Part shown: in pieces, positions 16,791 to 24,970 of the stretch
Numbering within the stretch: position 1 is the first letter of the stretch
How the letters are laid out: each line of letters opens with the position of its first letter
NCBI RefSeq assembly: GCF_000424325.1
Contig: NZ_AUJR01000007.1
Location: forward strand, 1-64,000
Length of the DNA stretch: 64,000 nucleotides
Origin: [Clostridium] clostridioforme AGR2157
GTDB taxonomy: Bacteria > Bacillota > Clostridia > Lachnospirales > Lachnospiraceae
Direction of reading: 5' to 3'
Translations under genes and position numbers: made by a program
Notes under the pieces: model-generated
The model's input: only the letters and a program-made list of their open reading frames with translations
Databases searched by the model: none
Told to the model about the DNA's origin: nothing

Positions 16791-18122
16791 ATGCGTTTGT
16801 CACAGTGCATGATTGTAAAAAATGAGGAGCGTAATATAGAAAGGGCGCTGCGCTGGGGAAAGGGAGTTGTCTGGGAGCAGATTGTGGTAGACACAGGAAG
16901 TACGGACAGGACAGTGGAGCTGGCGGAGAAAATGGGGGCAAAGGTATTTTATTTTGAGTGGCAGGATGATTTTTCAGCTGCCAAGAACTTTGCCATCAGC
17001 AAAGCTTCCGGAGACTGGATCGCGTTTTTAGATGCAGATGAATATTTCCCTTTGGAGGAGACCAAAAAGCTGATTCCTCTTTTGGAGCGTTTTGACAAAA
17101 AGGAGTACTACGCGGTAATGACCTCATGGCTTCAGGTACGGGAGGATGAAAGCATATTTGCCGGAGGAAGTCAGGCACGGCTTTTTAAAAAGACTGAGGG
17201 GCTGGCCTACCGGTACCGGATTCATGAGGAGCTTTCCTTTCGTGGGGAGGGAATACTGCCCTATACGGCTGACGCAACGGACCTGCTTGCAATCTATCAT
17301 ACAGGATATGCGGGCAGTGACGTATATAACAAAGAAAAAGGGGAGCGGAATATAAGGCTGCTTCTAATGGAATTAAAAGAACACCCTGATAATTATCATC
17401 TGATGGGCTATCTTGGGGATTCCTATTTGACGGGAAAGGAATCCAAAAAGGCAAAGGAGTGGTACTACAAGGCCGTTGATCTGATGCCGGAAAAACTCAG
17501 CAGGCATGATATCATAAGCGCAATGGCTTTTTGGAAACTTATGATAATCCTTGTTGAGGAGGACGATGAAAAAGCGCTTCTTGAAATATATGAAAAGGCA
17601 GCGCGGCTCCTGCCGGAGGAAAGCGATTTTGACTTTATCGTGGGCAGGTTTTATGCGCAGAAAAATGAATTTAAAAAAGCCGCCTTTCATCTGAAAAAAT
17701 GCCTTTCATTGCTCGAAACCCATGGGAACGCCAATTGTGGGATGGTGGTCACCGGGGATCTTCCGGGAGCCTGGGAGCTGCTTGCCTCGTGCTGTTACCA
17801 GACAGGGGATTTGGGAGAATGCGTTAAGTACTGTACCGCTCTTTTGAAAGCAGATCCACATATTCCGTCCGCCCTGGTGCTGCTTTTGCGCGCGTTTCTA
17901 AAAGAGGATGGGGGCAGCCGGGAAAATGCGGAACAGGTGGCTGCTTTTTTGGAGAGGTTATACAATATGGACCAGCTGAAGGACCGTCTCCTTCTAATGC
18001 GCGCTGCCAGAGAGGCAGGATACGGCAGGCTGGAAGAATTGATAAGGCAGAAGTGTTCCGGCATAGAGCTGCAGTGTTTTGATAAAGCAATGGAACAGCA
18101 TGGAAAGAAGGCTGAAACCTAA
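16791..18122 (+). CDS. family 2 glycosyltransferase with TPR-like C-terminus
   Basis: A 443-residue protein. The N-terminal 180 residues are a GT2 domain: CMIVKNEERNIERAL, VVDTGSTDRTVELAEKMGA, WQDDFSAAKNFAISKASGDWIAFLDADEYF (metal-binding DAD about 79-83) and RIHEEL. The rest is helical with TPR-like units (GYLGDSYLTGKESKKAKEWYYKAVDLMP, FDFIVGRFYAQKNEFKKAAFHLKKCLSL). GT2-TPR proteins are the known first-step flagellin O-glycosyltransferases in Clostridioides difficile and relatives, so this is the best candidate for attaching the first sugar to FliC. It is last in the glycan operon, 17 bp behind the previous gene with GGGGAAAGGA upstream, and is followed by a terminator. Confidence 0.85.
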   Translation: MRLSQCMIVKNEERNIERALRWGKGVVWEQIVVDTGSTDRTVELAEKMGAKVFYFEWQDDFSAAKNFAISKASGDWIAFLDADEYFPLEETKKLIPLLERFDKKEYYAVMTSWLQVREDESIFAGGSQARLFKKTEGLAYRYRIHEELSFRGEGILPYTADATDLLAIYHTGYAGSDVYNKEKGERNIRLLLMELKEHPDNYHLMGYLGDSYLTGKESKKAKEWYYKAVDLMPEKLSRHDIISAMAFWKLMIILVEEDDEKALLEIYEKAARLLPEESDFDFIVGRFYAQKNEFKKAAFHLKKCLSLLETHGNANCGMVVTGDLPGAWELLASCCYQTGDLGECVKYCTALLKADPHIPSALVLLLRAFLKEDGGSRENAEQVAAFLERLYNMDQLKDRLLLMRAAREAGYGRLEELIRQKCSGIELQCFDKAMEQHGKKAET

Positions 18123-18124
18123 AA

Positions 18125-18181
18125 AGTCAGCCCCCGGAAGGAAGGCTGACTGCCCAAAGGGGAGCCCCGCTGTCGCGGCTC
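18125..18181 (+). terminator. double hairpin after the glycan operon
   Basis: The stem AGTCAGCC (18125-18132) / GGCTGACT (18144-18151) is followed by a second GC-rich hairpin, GAGCCCCGC/GCGGCTC (18162-18181), and then TGCTTT. Termination of the glycan operon is likely. Confidence 0.6.
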
Positions 18182-18198
18182 TGCTTTAATCAAAAAGA

Positions 18199-18528
18199 GG
18201 GTTTAATTCCCCGCAGCTTGCTGCGTAACAAACTTTTTCAATCATCCAAATAGTGAAGAGCATCATAGCCCGGGAGGTGTTCGCGAAATGTCCACAAGTG
18301 AAGAAAAAATTGTGGGGAGGAGAATTCTGGACAGATGGCTATTACGTAGCAACGGTGAGTGAACATGGGAATGAGCAAATCATAAGTAGATATGTGAAAG
18401 AACAGGGACAGGAAAAAAATTATAAAACAATCTATAAAAACGTAGAGAAAACAAAGCAGTATAGCATATGGGATTATATGTAGAGGTTGCAACCTTCGAT
18501 ACCCCGCAGCTTGCTGCGGGGTAGTTCA
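18199..18528 (+). mobile_element. IS200/IS605-type remnant with both end hairpins
   Basis: A short element bounded by matching hairpins, CGCAG-CTTG-CTGCG at 18212-18225 and CCCCGCAG-CTTG-CTGCGGGG at 18502-18521, the latter followed by TAGTTCATT as in many IS200-group right ends. Between them only the last third of the transposase gene remains. It resembles an internally deleted, non-autonomous copy. The right edge lies inside the 3' end of the peptidase gene on the other strand. Confidence 0.7.
18253..18483 (+). pseudogene. tnpA: IS200-type TnpA transposase, C-terminal fragment
   Basis: A 76-residue frame reading IIAREVFAKCPQVKKKLWGGEFWTDGYYVATV and QIISRYVKEQGQEKNYK, the end of IS200/IS605 Y1 transposases including the region of the catalytic tyrosine helix. 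The HUH metal-binding half is missing, so it cannot transpose the element by itself. Confidence 0.75.
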
Positions 18529-19360
18529 TTTCAGACAGAAGCTGGGAAAGCTTCCATTCCTTTGTGCTGTTTGCATAGCTGTTGGGATCAGCTATACGGA
18601 CATTTCCATTTTCCAGAATCTGGGTAATTATAATAAAATGTCCGTTTTGGGTAAGGGAGCCTTTGCCCATAAGAGCTATTAAAATTGAACCTTCTTTCAG
18701 CAAATCTGACACATGCTCTTGGGAGCGCTCCGTCACGCTTTGTACATTTAGGCCATATGCGGTCAGCGAACCTGTAATGAGACTGTGATATGAACCCTGA
18801 CCGCGGGCGTAAAATCCATTGGATTTTGCCCACGCAGCGGCTTCAGGCGGCGTAAGGCTTGCAGGAGAAAAGCTGGAGATGACCATGGCCGCGGCAGTGG
18901 GGCCGCAGCCGTGGGAACGCATGGGATCGCTGCCTCCGTATAAATAATCCGCCCACCGGCTGTCTCCCTGATTGTAATAAATCATAGGGCCCATAGCGCT
19001 GTCCATAATATAATAATATGCGGTCTCATCCTGTTCTGCCGTAAGGTATGTATCAAAATCTTTTATTTCTCCCAGTTCCCCGGAGGAAATAAGCTCCTCC
19101 AATCCTTTTTTGGAATCATCTCCCGCTGAGGATAGCTTTGGGGAAGATGCCATGCGGGGATCCGCCTCCGTTTCGATGAATGCCTGCTCTGGACGTGCCA
19201 AAAGCTCCTTTGGCAGAGAGACAGCCCTTGAAAGAAGGCTGGGATAAGCCCATACTAAAATACTGGCGCACAGCGTGAGGGCGGAAAGAGCAATGCCGGC
19301 TGTCAAAATATGCTGGAGAGATAAATGCAGTGCCGGTAGTTTCTTTTTTGCGCGTTTCAT
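18380..19360 (-). CDS. membrane-anchored C39-like peptidase, tail replaced by an IS remnant
   Basis: A 326-residue protein. An N-terminal membrane anchor lies at residues about 17-42 (ILTAGIALSALTLCASILVWAY). The extracellular part is a C39-type papain-like domain with SHGCGPTAAAMVIS (Cys152), GHFIIITQI (His241) and ADPNS (Asp258). The native protein seems to end near Glu277; the last 49 residues (from MNYPAASCGVS) are encoded by the IS200-type remnant, so the C-terminus is chimeric. It is last in the che operon, 7 bp after cheB, which is an unusual place for a wall or peptide hydrolase. It may process a surface protein or peptidoglycan near flagella; this is inference from position only. Confidence 0.8.
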   Translation of the reverse strand: MKRAKKKLPALHLSLQHILTAGIALSALTLCASILVWAYPSLLSRAVSLPKELLARPEQAFIETEADPRMASSPKLSSAGDDSKKGLEELISSGELGEIKDFDTYLTAEQDETAYYYIMDSAMGPMIYYNQGDSRWADYLYGGSDPMRSHGCGPTAAAMVISSFSPASLTPPEAAAWAKSNGFYARGQGSYHSLITGSLTAYGLNVQSVTERSQEHVSDLLKEGSILIALMGKGSLTQNGHFIIITQILENGNVRIADPNSYANSTKEWKLSQLLSEMNYPAASCGVSKVATSTYNPICYTALFSLRFYRLFYNFFPVPVLSHIYL

Positions 19361-19367
19361 GGCCTGT

Positions 19368-20444
19368 CTATGATGTCATCCCGGATTTTACGGTCAGACG
19401 GTTCATCACTATTTGAGGAATGGAGCTTAAGTTTGCCTGGACGCATACGGCCCCTATTTTATGCGCTTCCATTGGCATCCCATAGACAACGCAGGATTCC
19501 CGGTCCTGTCCGATGGTAAAGGCCCCGTTTTTCCTCATGCGCAGAAGTCCGGCGGCCCCATCGGCCCCCATGCCTGTAAGCAGGATGCCCATGGCGTTTT
19601 CCTTTGCCGTGTAGGCCACTGAATCAAAAAGCACGTCCACAGAGGGCCGGTGCCCGCTTACCTTTTCACCGTTCACACATTGTACCGCATAACCGGTCCC
19701 CATCCGTACTACGCGCATCTGCCTGCCGCCAGGAGCCAGCAGCACAAGGTTAGGCTGAATCCGTTCTCCGCCCTGAGCTTCCTTTACCGTAAGGCGGCAC
19801 TGCCGGTTTAAGCGCTCCGCGTACATGGATGTAAAACCTTCCGGCATGTGCTGGGTAACCACAATACCCGGCATGTTGGCAGGAAAGCGGGTCAGGATCT
19901 CAAGAATGGCCTCGGTCCCTCCTGTGGAGGCCCCGATGGCGATGATTATGCCGTTGCCTGAACCTGACCTTACAGGATGAAAAAAGCCGCGGCCTTTTGC
20001 CTGGCTAAGAGGCCGCACCTCTGTTTTTTTTGTATCTTCCGGAATGCGCACATGGAAATTGGAGGCAAACATAAGCTTGGAAGATAACCTTGTCAAAAAG
20101 GCTTCTTTTTCAGCAGAGCTTCCCATATCCGGTTTTTTTACATAATCCACGGCTCCGGCAGCAAGGGCATCGATTACCTTTATACTTAAAGAAGATACAA
20201 GAATAACAGGAACCGGATGGAGTGGAAGCAGTTTCTTTAAAAAATCAATGCCGGACATCCCCGGCATCTCAATGTCCAGCGTAAGTATATCAGGCTTTAA
20301 CAGCGGGATTTTCCGCTGGGCGTCAAAGGCGTCCACCGCGTGGCCCACAATCTCAAAGCGGTCGTTTTTTGACAAGGAGCTTATGAGCCAGCTTCTGTAG
20401 ACCGCGGAGTCGTCAACTATCATCAAACGTATTTTTTTATCCAT
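19368..20444 (-). CDS. cheB: chemotaxis glutamate methylesterase / deamidase CheB
   Basis: CheB removes methyl groups from chemoreceptors and is switched on by phosphate from CheA. Residues 5-120 are the receiver domain with Asp57 (LTLDIEMPG). Residues about 165-355 are the esterase with Ser173 (GASTGGT), His199 (TQHMPEGFT) and Asp295 (GMGADGA). I set the start at the ATG (20444) that gives MDKKIRLMIVDD, as the 9 codons upstream add nothing conserved; AAGGGATC is upstream. It lies between cheR and the peptidase gene in the operon cheA-cheW-cheR-cheB. Confidence 0.95.
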   Translation of the reverse strand: MDKKIRLMIVDDSAVYRSWLISSLSKNDRFEIVGHAVDAFDAQRKIPLLKPDILTLDIEMPGMSGIDFLKKLLPLHPVPVILVSSLSIKVIDALAAGAVDYVKKPDMGSSAEKEAFLTRLSSKLMFASNFHVRIPEDTKKTEVRPLSQAKGRGFFHPVRSGSGNGIIIAIGASTGGTEAILEILTRFPANMPGIVVTQHMPEGFTSMYAERLNRQCRLTVKEAQGGERIQPNLVLLAPGGRQMRVVRMGTGYAVQCVNGEKVSGHRPSVDVLFDSVAYTAKENAMGILLTGMGADGAAGLLRMRKNGAFTIGQDRESCVVYGMPMEAHKIGAVCVQANLSSIPQIVMNRLTVKSGMTS

Positions 20445-20476
20445 AAACAAGATCCCTTCTTTCTGCATCACGCGGA

Positions 20477-21292
20477 TTATAGGCAGCGGCGGTAAATTGC
20501 GGGAACGATATAATTATAGGGACAGTTTTCTTTGCCTAAGCTTTCTGAATGGCCGATAAAAAGATAGCCGCCCGGTACGGTAGCCTGATAAAAGCGCCGG
20601 ACCAGGGCATCCTTTGTGGGCATATCAAAATAAATCATAACATTCCGGCAGAAGATAATATCAAAAGGCCGCTTGAACTGAATCGGAGCCATCAGATTAA
20701 AAGGGCGGAAAATAACATTCTCACGGATAGCCGGCGCAATGGTATAGGAGCCGCTGCCATCCTTTATAAAATATCTGTGCTTCCATGAGGAGGGGACGCG
20801 GGCCAGGCTTTCTTCATGGTAAGAGGGATGTTGGGCGGTATCCAGGATATTCTGTGAAATATCTGTGGCCAAGATACGGGTATCCCAGGCAGAAGCCTGG
20901 GAACCGAAATAATCCTTCAGATACATGGAAATGGTATATGGCTCTTCTCCTGAGGAACAGCCCGCGCTCCAGATGGAAAGCACTTTATCATGGGCATGCT
21001 TTTTAGCCAGGTCAGGGAGCACTGTTTGATACAGATAATTAAAATGCTCTTCTTCACGCATAAAATATGTATAGTTAGTGGTGAGCTTATTTAGCATATC
21101 CGTAACCATTTCAGGTTTTCGGGAAGATACCAGGTCATCAACATACCTGGTAAAATCCGTGTACCCCATCTTTGCAAGGGTATTGGAAAGCCTGCTTATA
21201 ATCAGCTGCTTTTTTTTGGACAAGTCAATCCCATAATGTTTTTGGATATAAACATACATCCGATGAAAATCCGCTTCACTCAGGCTGATCAT
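20477..21292 (-). CDS. cheR: chemotaxis protein methyltransferase CheR
   Basis: A 271-residue SAM-dependent enzyme that methylates receptor glutamates. The N-terminal helical CheR domain (to about residue 80) is followed by the methyltransferase domain with IWSAGCSSGEEPYTISM, RILATDISQNIL, IIFCRNVMIYF and GYLFIGHSESL. It opposes CheB, which follows after 32 bp. Confidence 0.95.
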   Translation of the reverse strand: MISLSEADFHRMYVYIQKHYGIDLSKKKQLIISRLSNTLAKMGYTDFTRYVDDLVSSRKPEMVTDMLNKLTTNYTYFMREEEHFNYLYQTVLPDLAKKHAHDKVLSIWSAGCSSGEEPYTISMYLKDYFGSQASAWDTRILATDISQNILDTAQHPSYHEESLARVPSSWKHRYFIKDGSGSYTIAPAIRENVIFRPFNLMAPIQFKRPFDIIFCRNVMIYFDMPTKDALVRRFYQATVPGGYLFIGHSESLGKENCPYNYIVPAIYRRCL

Positions 21293-21320
21293 AAAAAATC
21301 AATCCTCCTCTCGTAGTATT

Positions 21321-21800
21321 TCAGCACGGATCGTTAATAAGGGCTTTGCAGTCAAAGGACATAAGGACACGCCCGTCTTCCAGGGTTACCATGCCGTCTA
21401 AAAGCTTCTGCTGCCGCTTTACAGGAATGGAGCGGACATTTGCCAGGTCAATATCAATTACCTGCTGCACGGAATCCACAATGATTCCCAAAGAAAGGGA
21501 GTCCACCTGGAGAACAATGATGCAGGTCTGGCGGGTGAATTCCATTTCCTCATGACCCATGTAAAGGCGGATATCGACAACTGGAAGTATCTGTCCCCGA
21601 AGGTTTAAAATCCCCTTAATAAACGAAGGTATCATGGGAATCGGAGTGATGGAGTGGCCGTTTATGATTTCGATGACATAATTTGTACTCATGAACAGAG
21701 AAAGGGCTCCGGACTCAAAAACAAGACAGCGCTCAACAGACGGACTTCCTGTCTGAATTTCAGGCTGCTTCTCTGCTTGATTTTCAATGTGATTGGACAT
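21321..21800 (-). CDS. cheW: chemotaxis adaptor CheW
   Basis: A 159-residue SH3-like adaptor that couples receptors to CheA. It shows the typical CheW pattern ITPIPMIPSFIKGILNLRGQILPVVDIRLYMG and a late LGIIVDSVQQVIDI. The first 25 residues are polar and probably disordered. It lies 19 bp behind cheA, preceded by GGGAGG. Confidence 0.9.
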   Translation of the reverse strand: MSNHIENQAEKQPEIQTGSPSVERCLVFESGALSLFMSTNYVIEIINGHSITPIPMIPSFIKGILNLRGQILPVVDIRLYMGHEEMEFTRQTCIIVLQVDSLSLGIIVDSVQQVIDIDLANVRSIPVKRQQKLLDGMVTLEDGRVLMSFDCKALINDPC

Positions 21801-21819
21801 GACACAAAACCTCCCTCAA

Positions 21820-23913
21820 TTACATATTTTTAATAGCGGCAGCGTACAGGCCGAGAATATCCAGGATGATGCTGATATTCCCATCCCCAAGAATGGTGCA
21901 TCCGCTTATACCATAATTTTTGAGTTCAAACGTGTTTAAATATGCGGGAAGAGGTTTTACCACAACCTGCTGTTCTCCTATAAGGCTGTCAACCAGCAGG
22001 CAGTAGGAACAGTCGCTGGCTTCCACCCATATCAGTATTCCATCCTTAATATTGGGAGCATTGGTATCCATGTGGAAAAATTGATGAAGCCGGATGATGG
22101 GGTAAAAGCTGCCCAGGCAGTCTACGATTTCATTGCCGTATTCATCATGAATCACCTGTTCCTCCGTTACCTTAAAGGATTGGCGGATGTTGGAAACAGG
22201 GATGGTAAAAATCGAATCTCCAACCGTTATCTTCATGCCGTCCACAATTGCCAGCGTAAGGGGGATCTTCATGCTGATCGTGGTGCCTAAACCTGCTTCA
22301 CTGGAAATGGAAATAGTCCCCCCCACTGATTCCACGTTCTTTTTAACAACATCCATTCCCACGCCGCGGCCGGAATATTCCGTTACAGCCTGGTTGGTTG
22401 AGAATCCGGGCAGCATAATAAGCCCCAAGGCTTCTTTTTGGCTGTACTCGCTCTCGGGTTTTGTAAGAAGCCCCTTTTCAGCCGCTTTTGCAAGGAGTTT
22501 TTGGGCGTTCATTCCATAGCCGTCGTCAGATACAGAGATCACTACCTCGCTGCTGGTGTGGGAAGCGCTGAGAATGATCTCTCCCTGGGCTGCTTTGCCG
22601 GCCTCGATCCGTTCCTCCTGCGTTTCCTCAATGCCATGGTCCATGCTGTTGCGGACAATATGCATAATGGGATCCTGTATGCTGTCAACGATTGTCTTGT
22701 CCACTTCCGTATCCTCACCTATAATGGTAAGACGCACATCTTTTCCCAGCTTTTGCTTCATGTCCCGGACAATGCGGTTCATCTTCTGGAATACCCCTGA
22801 TATGGGCACCATGCGCAGCGACATGGAAATGTCCTGAAGGTCATGGGTGAGTTTGCGCAGCTGCCGCGCGGATTTCATAAAGTTGTCAAAGCTTTCTTTG
22901 GGCAGAAGGTTCAGCTCCGGAGAGGAGGTGACCATGGATTCCGTAATAACGATTTCGCCCACAATATCATTAAGGCTGTTTAACTTCATCAGATTGACGC
23001 TGATCAGGCTCTGCTTTACCGGCGAATGGCTGGGCGCGGAGGCGGAAGGACCAGCGGCTGCCGGCTTTGCGGCGGGGAGGGAGACATTGTCCGCCGCCGG
23101 GGAATCCTGGGTTTTAGCAGGAACGTCCCTGTCCTGAGTATGGTCCGGGGAATCCAGCAGTTCGTAGGACCGTATGTAATTCTGTGATTTTATAATGCCC
23201 TCTGCCTGGGCGGCGGCTTCATGGCTTTCAAAGGACAGGAAGAAACCGTTGTCAATAAGGTCCTGGCAGACGGAAGGGTTGCTCTCCATATCCGCCGGAT
23301 AATATCTGAAATCCAATCCGCATTCTTTGAGGGCATTGACGATAATATAAGCCCGGAGGTTTTCCATCCCTATCCCTTCCTCCAGGAAAATATGGAAAAA
23401 GCAGACCGCTTTGGGGTCCTGGGGCAGGGCAGGCGCATCCGCCCTGGCTTTTGGACCCACAGAAGCCTCCTGGGCTTCTGGTTCCATGGAACTGTTTTCT
23501 TCAGCACTGATTTTTTTGAGAAATTCATTGATCTCAGATGAGAATGAGTCAATGTTATCAGAGAGCGGAGTACCGCTTTCCACCTTTCCTACCTCACTCC
23601 TTAAATAGTCCTCTGATTTGAACATCAGGTCAAACAGTTCCCTTTTGTGCTCCGGGCTCAGGGACTCGATTCCTTTATCGCGGATGTAGAAGAACAAATC
23701 CTCAATATGATGAGCGATTGTAGAAAGGGAATTAAATTCCATCATGGCAGAGGAGCCTTTGATGGTATGCATGATCCGGAAAATTTCATTCACATCATCA
23801 GGGGAAAAGTCCCCTTCTTTTTCATCCTTTACCAGCATTTCATCCAGCTGATCCAACAGAGAATTGGATTCATACAGATAGGTATCAAGAATATTATCCA
23901 TGCCGTTATCCAT
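21820..23913 (-). CDS. cheA: chemotaxis histidine kinase CheA
   Basis: A 697-residue kinase with all five domains. P1 is an HPt with the phosphorylated His49 (IMHTIKGSSAMMEF). P2, about residues 165-250, is a response-regulator binding domain (AVCFFHIFLEEG). P3 is the dimer helix pair from about 300. P4 is the ATPase with MHIVRNSMDHGIEE, VSDDGYGMN, LPGFSTN and YSGRGVGMDVVKKN. P5 is a CheW-like regulatory domain after about 560. It is the first gene of the minus-strand che operon and is read from a sigma-28 type promoter about 55 bp upstream. Confidence 0.95.
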   Translation of the reverse strand: MDNGMDNILDTYLYESNSLLDQLDEMLVKDEKEGDFSPDDVNEIFRIMHTIKGSSAMMEFNSLSTIAHHIEDLFFYIRDKGIESLSPEHKRELFDLMFKSEDYLRSEVGKVESGTPLSDNIDSFSSEINEFLKKISAEENSSMEPEAQEASVGPKARADAPALPQDPKAVCFFHIFLEEGIGMENLRAYIIVNALKECGLDFRYYPADMESNPSVCQDLIDNGFFLSFESHEAAAQAEGIIKSQNYIRSYELLDSPDHTQDRDVPAKTQDSPAADNVSLPAAKPAAAGPSASAPSHSPVKQSLISVNLMKLNSLNDIVGEIVITESMVTSSPELNLLPKESFDNFMKSARQLRKLTHDLQDISMSLRMVPISGVFQKMNRIVRDMKQKLGKDVRLTIIGEDTEVDKTIVDSIQDPIMHIVRNSMDHGIEETQEERIEAGKAAQGEIILSASHTSSEVVISVSDDGYGMNAQKLLAKAAEKGLLTKPESEYSQKEALGLIMLPGFSTNQAVTEYSGRGVGMDVVKKNVESVGGTISISSEAGLGTTISMKIPLTLAIVDGMKITVGDSIFTIPVSNIRQSFKVTEEQVIHDEYGNEIVDCLGSFYPIIRLHQFFHMDTNAPNIKDGILIWVEASDCSYCLLVDSLIGEQQVVVKPLPAYLNTFELKNYGISGCTILGDGNISIILDILGLYAAAIKNM

Positions 23914-23967
23914 TGTGTTCCCACCACTTTCGTTAAATATAGTTGAAAATCATAAAGCTTTATTTAT

Positions 23968-23993
23968 TTATCGGCAAAAAACAGAAAAGAATA
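23968..23993 (-). promoter_or_regulatory. sigma-28 (FliA) type promoter of the cheA operon
   Basis: Read on the minus strand: TATT, 14 bases, GCCGATAA. It is divergent from the promoter at 24024-24049. Confidence 0.7.
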
Positions 23994-24023
23994 AGAAAAA
24001 AATATGGGAATTAAAATAATAGT

Positions 24024-24049
24024 TATGGATTGTGGAAAAGTGCCGATAT
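24024..24049 (+). promoter_or_regulatory. sigma-28 (FliA) type promoter
   Basis: TATG (24024-24027), 14 bases, GCCGATAT (24042-24049), 33 bases ahead of the next start codon. Confidence 0.7.
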
Positions 24050-24081
24050 AAATAAAAACAGCGAGGAAAGGCGGCAGTAAC

Positions 24082-24900
24082 ATGCGGGAGCAATTGAGAC
24101 AGAAGATGCGGGAAATGGTTGCCACCCTTGGAAAAGGGGAAGCGCTACTGGATTCCGGGGTAAAGAAAAAAGATACGGACATGCTGGAACAGCTGCTTGA
24201 GGATATGCAGAATTCAGCGATTGCCATTGGAAAGATCATTGAACAGGAAGAGGGATACGGAACAAAGACCGTGGCAATGCTGGAGGAATACTGCGAGCTG
24301 CTCTATGAGTACCTGACGGAGCAGGAACCCAGGGCACGCTTCAAAATAGGAAGAGCGCTGGCCGGAAAGCGGGGAGAAATCAGCAAATACCTGGAAACGG
24401 AATTTGAGGGCACCCTGGTGGCTGTGTTTCTGGTTGGCAGCCGGGAGGGATGGCATCTTATGGAACCCTTCTGGGACAGCTTCCGGGACAAAGGGCAGCG
24501 CCGTCTTTATCGTGTATCAGACACATGCCCTGATGTCTTTGGCGGGGTAAAAGCAGAGGCCTTTGAGCTGTACCATATGGCCGGAGAACGTCCGGATTTT
24601 GTGTTCCTGGACGGACCGGGGGGAAAAGCGGCCTGTGAGTTCGGGCCGGTCAGGGAAAACGCGGAGATTGTAATCTACCTTCCCCACTGGGAAGGAGGCG
24701 CAGAGCCAAAAAAAGAAGACTGTATAAGCCCCGCGTCCCTGCAGTCAGATATTCTTGTGGTTCCGTCAAAACAGGCAGGGTATCTTTACAGCCAATACAT
24801 AAGCCCGCTGGAAAATGGAAATGAACTGGCGCGCAGGATTTATGTGGCCGGCGCGGCGGACAGCGCCAGGCTGATGAAAAAATGTAAAAGTTTTTCTTAA
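24082..24900 (+). CDS. short paralogue of the first flagellin-glycan transferase, lacking its C-terminal half
   Basis: A 272-residue soluble protein that lines up with the first half of the 9586-11184 product: MLEEYCELLYE (66-76) with LLEEYCEHIYQ (65-75), VAVFLVGSREGWHLMEPFWDSF with IVFLPYKVSMWDSLESIW, RPDFVFLDGP with RPDVIFIHNP, and LQSDILVVPSKQAGYLYSQY with ISADIIFVQSEPIKKQYVKL. The nucleotide-sugar binding half is missing, so it is unlikely to be a transferase by itself. A regulatory or scaffolding role, for example binding flagellin or the glycan enzymes, is possible. It is driven by its own sigma-28 type promoter, apart from the glycan operon. GAGGAAAGG precedes the ATG. Confidence 0.65.
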   Translation: MREQLRQKMREMVATLGKGEALLDSGVKKKDTDMLEQLLEDMQNSAIAIGKIIEQEEGYGTKTVAMLEEYCELLYEYLTEQEPRARFKIGRALAGKRGEISKYLETEFEGTLVAVFLVGSREGWHLMEPFWDSFRDKGQRRLYRVSDTCPDVFGGVKAEAFELYHMAGERPDFVFLDGPGGKAACEFGPVRENAEIVIYLPHWEGGAEPKKEDCISPASLQSDILVVPSKQAGYLYSQYISPLENGNELARRIYVAGAADSARLMKKCKSFS

Positions 24901-24970
24901 CTTTTTCCATTTTTTGACGACATATAAAATAAAGTGTTTTCTATAAATCATAAGATAAAGGAGAGCCATT

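Noticed and set aside
20550-20560. GGCCGATAA on the plus strand within cheR
   Set aside because: It is inside a coding region and no gene on the plus strand follows.
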